64,000 nt of DNA from Mesocentrotus franciscanus (lineage: Eukaryota; Echinodermata; Echinoidea; Camarodonta; Strongylocentrotidae), in NCBI GenBank assembly GCA_037976565.1, contig CP137685.1:18077980-18141979 (forward strand), given 5' to 3'. Made by a program: the position numbers and the translations under genes. Each line of letters opens with the position of its first letter. Within the stretch, counting starts at the first letter, position 1. The notes under the pieces were generated by a model. That model saw nothing but the letters and a program-made list of their open reading frames with translations, was not told the DNA's origin and did not search any database. Positions 57,862 through 64,000 of this stretch are shown in pieces.

Positions 57862-60800
57862 CTGTAAAGAGGTACAACTTGATTTGAGATTATTTTTCCC
57901 AGCATTACAGATCAAGTTGAGTTCTGTTCATACAATTCCAATGTGAAAGAAACTGTGCAGAAGTGCTTTTATAGGTTGGTCATGTAGTACATTAGTATTG
58001 GTGCATAAAGAGAGGTTTTGGAATCCTCGAAATGATAAAGAAATTGGCTCAGTCTTGCTAGTCGCATGCACTGTACACAGAAATGTGTACCAGTATATGA
58101 GACTACACAAACATGGGGCATGAAAGTTGCGGTCCACAACCTTAAGCTGTTACTTTTCATATTCGAATATGAGGGCATTCGAAGAGCCAACCTTTGGAGC
58201 GGAAAGTATTTCTATGATACTCTTCCACACTAACATACAAAACTAGAAATATCGCAATCTGTATTGCCGCGCAATGCGAATGTACCCCCCGGCAGTGGCA
58301 GCGATTTTGTGTCATCCTTATGTTCAAAGGAGGGACAAAGATCCCCTCTCCCCTCCCTGAAACAAAAGGATGACGTAGAGATCGCCACTAGTGGCTCGGA
58401 CTATTGTCAAGACTAGGATAGGAGCAGCATCACCAAACCAATATGTGTGTAGATTAGAGTATAATGCATCTCTGTAGAAAATTTGAAAGAAATCTTTTAA
58501 GAAATGTGGCAGTTAGAGCGCACAAAAGACAGCCACCAAAATACAACCTTTGACCCTATAACAGACGGAACACAGGTGGCAGCATCACCAAACACTAAAG
58601 ATGTGTACATTGTACTAAGACACACCTCCATACAACATTTGAAAGAAATCCGTCAAGAAATGTGGCAGTTAGAGCGCATAAAAGAAATATGACCTTTCAC
58701 CCTATAAAAGACGGAACACTAGAGGCATTATCAGCAAAATCTATAGGCTTGTAGATCGTACCAAGATACACCTTCATTCAAAATTTGAACAAAATCCCTT
58801 GAGAAATGTGGCCTATAAAGCGCACACAAACCATCCACAAAAATATGGGCTTTTACCCTATAGAAGACGGAACACTGAGGGCAGCATCACCAAAAGTTAT
58901 AGGTGTGTAGATTATACCAAGATATACCTCCATACAAAATTTGAAAAAAATCCGTCAAGGAAAGTGGCAGTTAGAGCGTACACAAGAATATGACGCGGCA
59001 GACGTGGCGGCGGCGTAACGCTGCTGAATCCAAAGTACCCCACCGGCATACTGCCGGGGGATACAATAATAATCCTAGACAACCTGACCACCGGACAGCC
59101 CGGCCCTGGACAACCCGACCCAATACCCTGGACAACTCAACCAGGTCAAGTTGTCCAGGGTGGGGTGCTTCAGCGGACAGCTCAACCCACTTTTTTCCCC
59201 TCATGATTTTGTGATCTAAAATCCCTCATCTTAGATAAAATTGTCATTTTATGTATTAATTATGCTTTTATTAACAGTCTAGAGTAGATCCTGAAATCCT
59301 GAAATCACAAATTGCTTAGCCACTGTCTTCATTATTTCAAACAGATTTGACTTGATTTGCATGAATTTCTCTCGCGGCTGCCAGGTACCCCTGCTCCAGC
59401 CGCCCGGCTGGGCACACACACAGTACGGTACACCCTCACACAGCGAATGCACAATCTTAAAAGTTGTATGTTTACTAATAATCTTGAGGCAAGCCATATT
59501 TTCGCCGAGGTAGAGGAAAGGTAATATTGGAATTTAAAGATACATATCAGCATATTCCTACCATTAAAATGTTTCCTGAGACAGAAAAATGAACTTAATA
59601 CCGAGAAGTTATCCGGCGATCATACGCCTTCGGTTCGTCAAAAATATATTCTCATTGCAAGGGAAATGACCTTTATTCTTTAGAACAGCTCTCAAAATAC
59701 TCACAATTTCCATGTTCCTGTCATGACTGTGTTTATAAAAGCATAATTAATACATAAAATGACAATTTTATCTAAGATGAGGGATTTTAGATCATGAAAT
59801 CAGGAGGGGAAAAAAGTGGGTCGAGCTTTCCGCCTAAGCACCCCACCCTGGACAACTCGACCTGGTCGAGTTGTCCAGGGTATTGGGTCGGGTTGTCCAG
59901 GGTCGGGCTGTCTGGACCCCAAAAATAATGTAAAGGCTCAAAAATTATTTTTTTCATTTTTCCCAGACCTCAACCATCTCTTTAAGCATTTACAATGAGA
60001 AGGCACAATGAATTCATCAGGTCCAGGGTTGGCACGTTTAAAACACTGCGTTTTTAAAAGTGTAGGAAAACGCATTATAAATCTCCTGTTTTTTTAACAT
60101 AAAAAACATGATTTAAAACACCCTTATAGACAAGTGGGTTATAAATTTTGTTTGCATTTTTTTTCAATGTGTTATTATTTTCTTGCTTAAATTACTTGGT
60201 TTTGCATTCATTTTGGCATTTATATGATGCCACAGTTGCTTATTAAAATACCAGAATAGTAAAATCTTTCTCCACCTTGTCTCTCTCCTCTTGGGTCATA
60301 TGAAAAATTATCAGAGGGTTCTAGTGATCGACGACAGTACATGATACCATCGGCCCAAGAGGACACAGCTCACTGCTCAACTTTTCACTAAATGAACGTT
60401 GTCAGTCTTGTGGACTGTTGGTCTGCTGGGATGTTCCTGTTTCAAATGTTCAGGAATGATACTGACCAAAATTTGCATTTTAGAGGTAAAGGAGTAAACA
60501 GCACTGACAGAAATATCAGATGGGGTCATGAGGCCAAAATAGTTAAAGGGAAATCCAACCCAAATAGACAACTACTCTAAAAGAAAGCAGAAAAATCAGA
60601 GAAGCAAACTGATGAAGGTTTCAATTAAATCTGACTAAATATAAGAAAGTTATGAATTTTTGAAAGTTGTAATCACTATACGTATGGGCACTCCAAATTG
60701 GCTGAAGAGGTAATGTCAATGTGATGTGTGGGACTACTTTCCCATCTGTTCCAACATATAAAATGACTAAAATTTAAATTTTTCAAAAATTCATTGCTCA

Positions 60801-62946
60801 GGAGGATCTTTTCTTTTTAGAGGACCTATAATAATATGCTATCTATAATATATTTTGAGTAGTGTCCCAAGGTAGAAGGAACTTACGAGAAAAACATAAA
60901 TTAATGATATTTTTGTACACGGCAAATGGGAGAGTTATCCACGTCCTACGTCACAATCCACTGACCGAACTACCGATTTGAGATTCGCATAGACTAAGTG
61001 ATCTCATATTTCAAACATTCATAACTTCCTTACTGTTAGTCCGATTCATTTCAAACTTTTGCCATTCTGTTTCTGTTATTCTTCTGCTTTCATACAAATC
61101 AACTTATTACAAGGGTTGGATTGTCCTTTAAGAACCACACACTGACCCAAGCCATAATACTTCATAATAGAAATAGAGATAACGTTTAAAATCTCCAAAG
61201 AGAAAGAAATCAACTGATACGAAAGAAAAACTCACTTCTTCCATCTGGAAACCATGACAATATCACCATATTCTACCGGTATCCTAGGTTCATCCGAGAG
61301 AGGCACTCTGATGAGGGTACAGAGGCCATGAGAGAGGGTACAAATGTAACCACTGTAGTCATCTATGATCTCATATTCCACCTGTTCATAAAAAGAGTAC
61401 ACTGAGTGATTTCAAGTTGGGTGTTAGTGTTAGTGTTTAGAGCAGTCAACAGCTCTCAAATCAAACTAAAAATTTGCTGATGAAATTAAGAGCCCGATAC
61501 CGATATCAATATCGATAGCTTAACACTAACACCGAACTGGAAATCAACATTCGCTTAATCCCTAGGGGCTAGTGTTAGCGAATAGGAAATTTGTACGTAA
61601 AATATTAACACCAGCCACAAAGGTCGGTTCAGCAGACGACAAATTTGCAAAATCGATAACACTAGCTACCGGAAGTTGATGATATTCAGAGGTCAAAGCC
61701 TTAACACCAGCTAATTTCCATTTGGGTGTTTAGGGCTGGTGTTAGTATTTATTAAACACTAAACACCAGCCCTAAACACCCAAATGGAAATCACTCAGTG
61801 CATATTAGAGATTGGACCCATATCATGAAGAAGTATGACGTAACAATTTTTACAAATTGCCTACCTGTATTAAGCATATGGGTGAGAGTTATATACGTAA
61901 CATTTCTGTGATTAGAAAATATCTGTCCCCTCAATCCACCCAACAGTTGGTACGTGTATGCTTTTGATACTTCTCACCTTGATAATTGCAATTCATTACT
62001 CTATAGATTACCCAACAACTAAATTAAGCGATTATAAAAAGTTCAAAATACTGCTGCTAGTCTTATGACAAACTAAAGAAGATCATCTCATTTCGCTCCC
62101 ATCCTAAAATCTCTTCACTGGCTCCCTGTTTTGTTGCTATTTACCTATCACACACTAAATAACCTGGCTCCAGAGCATATGTCATCCCTTGTAACACCCC
62201 ATTCCACATGTCATTCTGGTTTACATTCATCTAGTACTGTTAGGCCTCAGGAAATCAGGACTAGAATAAACTGAGGGGATAGAGCATTTGTATCAGCAGC
62301 TCCTCTGTGGAATAAGTTACCCTTTTCTCTTCAAACAGCCAATATCCTTGGGAATGAATCTAACTGTACTCACCAAGCGATGTTTCTTCTCTGCCTTTTG
62401 TGCTAGTTGTTCTTTCTGCAAAGAGACAAAAGCCATCAATTAGCCTGTTGAATACACAGCCTGAGAAAACTTGACAAAACAACCTGACAAAATCCAAGTG
62501 TATCCATCTGCTTGCAGGGAAAATTCTAGATCTTTTCCCCATCAGTTGCCCATGCATTGTTATGCACACTCACAATCATTTATCCCATCTTAACATATTC
62601 TCACTGTGCAGTTGTCTGAATATTATTATGTCTATTCACAACTCAGCCATCACTGAAATTATTTACCCTATATTCCTGAATGGCTCCCAAAAATATGAAA
62701 TTAAAGAGAGCAAAAAGATAAAAACAGCAACAAACAAAGGAGGCAATAAAACATGAAAACAACATTATACCATCCCCTCCAAAACATCCCCCACCCCACT
62801 CCATGAAATTGTTCACTCTCATTTCATTTCATAAGTACATAAAGTGCATGAACAGTTCCCCAGAAACCTTTGCATGCATGATATTTCTGCATGTGAATGA
62901 ATTTGGGCAATTAAGCATTATCTCCCTCCCCCCCCAAAAAAAAAAA

Positions 62947-62995
<49 letters not shown>

Positions 62996-64000
62996 CATTA
63001 TATTTTGTAATATTTACTATTACAATTGTTTTAATTATTTATATAATATATATATATATATATAAATAGATACAAAATTGTCATTGATCTCATCATTAAA
63101 GGTACTATGTCCCATTTGCAGGCCAAAAAAATGAAAAAGGTTAAATTCTAACGGCAATTTAAAACTTCCCTCAAAACGAAAGGGCTTGAAAATGGCTTTT
63201 AGTCGGAAAATAACGACCATAAGTTGTCAAATCGACTTAAGTGATTGCAATCACCTAAGTAATAGTCTGATTTTTAGACCCTTTTACCGAATGGTCTGCA
63301 CAAAGATTCAATCAGTTTAATTTTTGGCCATTACAAATAGTGGGTTATTGATGTAGACAAATGCTCATGTACCTGTTACAGCTCATTTTATGTACGTTAT
63401 TACCAAAGATAAAAGATGTCAGGCAATCACTCAATAGTGTCTGACAGTGAAGTCTAGAAGGTAAATGGGTTTTCTTGCATAATTTGAATTCTAGAACATT
63501 GCTAATGTTTAAATTTCACAGATAGGACATACATGACATATTCATAATTCCTGCAAAATTCTACAGAATTTGATGTTGGCTGCAAAAGGGACATGGTATC
63601 TTTAAGGTATACTTGTCACAGCCCGATATTCTCATCGGCCCTTTATGGCACCGTGATGTGATAACATGTCTATGCCTTAATAAAGTTAGGTAACTTAAGT
63701 AACTATTGTGATTGAAGTGTCTCCTTTGTTTGGCCATGACAAAATCTGGGGGTAATTCTCGATATGATTTGTAGTGTTCTATTTGTCTATTACATTACTT
63801 TTATGGGAACAGAGCAGCACAAATAATAAATATCAGTGATGCCAATTTGAAGACAAAGATATTTATTTATTCTTTATAAAACTCCTCACTCACTGTTAAT
63901 GTGTACTGGTCACAGCCGTCTATGATAGACCATGTAATCCCATCTCCCTTTGGAATACCAGACATTGTAAAGACTTCCCTCAGGTTTTTCTTCCAGCCAA
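57696..64000 (-). CDS. ZDHHC6: ZDHHC6 palmitoyltransferase, C-terminal part (4 exons; 5' end outside window)
   Basis: Coding exons on the minus strand: 63,894->64,000, 62,374-62,415, 61,236-61,381, 57,696-57,861. All junctions are AG/GT with matching phases. The spliced peptide runs through WKKNLREVFTMSGIPKGDG and CDQYTL, then KEQLAQKAEKKHRLVEYE, IIDDYSGYICTLSHGLC, EPRIPVEYGDIVM, YWLYGDVVL and RGWFPANCAEEL. This is the C-terminal SH3-like domain of ZDHHC6, the ER-membrane DHHC enzyme that transfers palmitate to Cys of calnexin, IP3 receptor and others with SELENOK as partner. The DHHC catalytic domain and membrane segments lie beyond 64,000. The chain ends KSKDD, fitting a KxKxx ER-retrieval signal. 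Three introns (3,374, 992 and 1,478 bp) hold many MITEs. Family identity is from remembered human sequence, but the match is long and ordered. Confidence 0.9.
57911..58232. mobile_element. TTAA-type MITE, family 1 copy 3 (truncated)
   Basis: Matches 6070-6360 almost end to end (AAGTTGAGTTCTG start; GCACTGTACACAGAAA; AAGCTGTTACTTTTCATA). It lies in the last ZDHHC6 intron and is cut at its right side, where element C begins. Confidence 0.75.
58240..59065. mobile_element. Hairpin-capped minisatellite element, HINE-like (C)
   Basis: The left edge has GTATTGCCGCGCAATGCGAA then GTACCCCCCGGCAG. The right edge has AAAGTACCCCACCGGCATAC followed by the inverted CTGCCGGGGGATAC. Between are about four to five units of about 150 bp with GCATCACCAAA, AATTTGAAAGAAATCCGTCA, GAAATGTGGCAGTTAGAGCG and CCCTATAAAAGACGGAACAC. 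No real ORF. In the last ZDHHC6 intron. Confidence 0.7.
59091..59915. mobile_element. Foldback element with ~190-bp inverted arms
   Basis: The left arm 59,091-59,279 and right arm 59,724-59,915 are inverted copies. Outer ends are CCGGACAGCCCGGCCCTGG and the complement of CCAGACAGCCCGACCCTGG. Each arm has an inner palindrome around CTGGACAACTCGACC. The inner parts are AT-rich (CATAAAATGACAATTTTAT). The 444-bp centre is different in character (see next entry). Confidence 0.85.
59279..59497 (-). other. 72-codon ORF in the centre of the foldback
   Basis: It begins ATGGCTTGCCTCAAG after a CTCGGCGAAAAT leader and ends at a TAG that lies on the arm boundary. Contains EGVPYCVCAQPGG and EKFMQIKSNLFEIMK. 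No family recognised. It may be a captured host exon or chance. Weak as a gene. Confidence 0.25.
60543..61131. mobile_element. TTAA-type MITE, family 4
   Basis: TTAA at both ends, with termini AGGGAAATCCAACCC and GGGTTGGATTGTCCT. 589 bp including duplications, no ORF. In the last ZDHHC6 intron, about 100 bp from the exon at 61,236. Confidence 0.85.
61236..61381 (-). CDS. ZDHHC6: ZDHHC6 exon, first half of SH3-like domain
   Basis: 146 bases between acceptor TTTTTATGAACAG and donor GTGAGT. Encodes VEYEIIDDYSGYICTLSHGL through EPRIPVEYGDIVMVSRWKK, ending in phase 2. It contains two Cys, ICT and LCT. Confidence 0.92.
61400..61800. mobile_element. Foldback MITE hard against a ZDHHC6 splice site
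   Basis: Inverted ends CACTGAGTGATTTC and GAAATCACTCAGTG, with repeated GTGTTAGTGTTAG, ACACCAGC and GGTGTTTAGG words inside. Its left end is 18 bases from the exon edge at 61,381. No ORF. Confidence 0.8.
61965..62345 (+). mobile_element. CR1/L2-like LINE C-terminal remnant
   Basis: Plus reading gives LDNCNSLLYRLPNN, IKSLHWLPV-type block HFAPILKSLHWLPVLLLF, NNLAPEHMSSLV, a GDRAFVSAAPLWNKLPF block and a final SLQTAN. These are the standard tail motifs of CR1/L2 ORF2. Stops and an internal deletion are present. It lies in a ZDHHC6 intron, antisense to the gene, about 30 bases from the next exon. Confidence 0.8.
62374..62415 (-). CDS. ZDHHC6: ZDHHC6 microexon (14 codons)
   Basis: 42 bases between TGTCTCTTTGCAG and GTGAGT, encoding KEQLAQKAEKKHRL. 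Phase 0 on both sides. It links the WKKNLREVF block to the SH3-like domain. It is the short linker that human ZDHHC6 also has. Confidence 0.9.
62928..62993. repeat. Poly-C/poly-A/TA microsatellite
   Basis: A C run, A run and long TA run in the first visible ZDHHC6 intron; a second TA run at 63,042-63,064. The ORFs rich in Ile/Tyr here are from the repeat. Confidence 0.85.
63096..63605. mobile_element. TTAA-type MITE, family 5
   Basis: TTAA at both ends, with termini AGGTACTATGTCCCATTTGC and GCAAAAGGGACATGGTATCT. No ORF. In the ZDHHC6 intron before the 14-codon exon. Confidence 0.85.
63894..64000 (-). CDS. ZDHHC6: ZDHHC6 exon, cut by the window edge
   Basis: 107 bases visible, donor GTGAGT at 63,888-63,893. 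Encodes GWKKNLREVFTMSGIPKGDG, ITWSIIDG, CDQYTLT. The exon continues beyond the window toward the membrane and DHHC part. Confidence 0.92.

Noticed and set aside
57610..57887. Plus-strand ORFs of 72-85 codons
   Set aside because: Antisense to the last ZDHHC6 exon.
62803..63069. 88-codon ORF with Ile/Tyr repeats
   Set aside because: Translation of a TA microsatellite in a ZDHHC6 intron.

Overview
The window is eukaryotic, AT-rich genomic DNA. Large spliced genes, tRNA-derived SINEs, several LINE clades, abundant TTAA-flanked and foldback MITEs, and the very frequent word ACATGTA all fit a marine invertebrate deuterostome. An echinoderm such as a sea urchin is my best guess, but that is inferred from style and not proven. 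Most of the sequence is intergenic or intronic and packed with nested mobile elements. Only two host genes are well supported, and they are convergent.

Region by region. 1-7 kb: a decayed Tx1/L1-like LINE 3' end, trinucleotide microsatellites, a tRNA-SINE and one MITE. 7.3-12.8 kb: short tandem repeats, a decayed copy of a repeat-associated protein, an array of GGGGCTCC units split by an RTE-type LINE (minus strand), and a complete non-autonomous hAT element (8-bp target duplication) that carries its own ~125-bp satellite. 14-16.2 kb: a foldback element and a CR1/Jockey-like LINE interrupted at a TA by a mariner-type MITE. 16.3-18.7 kb: an isolated GC-rich block, a foldback, and a longer array of the hAT element's satellite in inverse orientation. 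19.3-21.6 kb: a second CR1/Jockey-like LINE split by a hairpin-capped minisatellite element. 24.4-29.2 kb: two direct copies of one TTAA element bracket two GC-rich foldback elements, one with a nested hAT-like insertion.

Host genes. At 34,302-41,919 (+) lies one 7.6-kb exon holding a 2,522-codon ORF. It encodes a very long, mostly low-complexity, charged nuclear-type protein with an RGG patch and one compact helical domain near the C-terminus; I do not recognise the family firmly. Short uORFs precede it, and a 3'-UTR intron seems to follow the stop. Candidate 3' UTR pieces lie at 45.7-45.9 kb and a poly(A) signal at 50,877, both weak. At 57,696->64,000 (-) are the last four exons of ZDHHC6, the ER palmitoyltransferase with a C-terminal SH3-like domain. 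Its introns are full of MITEs, LINE scraps and a long foldback element.

The most interesting material is the set of elements that combine terminal hairpins with internal tandem units of about 125-160 bp (20.6, 42.8 and 58.2 kb), the hAT element that mobilises a satellite, and the unrecognised 2,522-aa protein.
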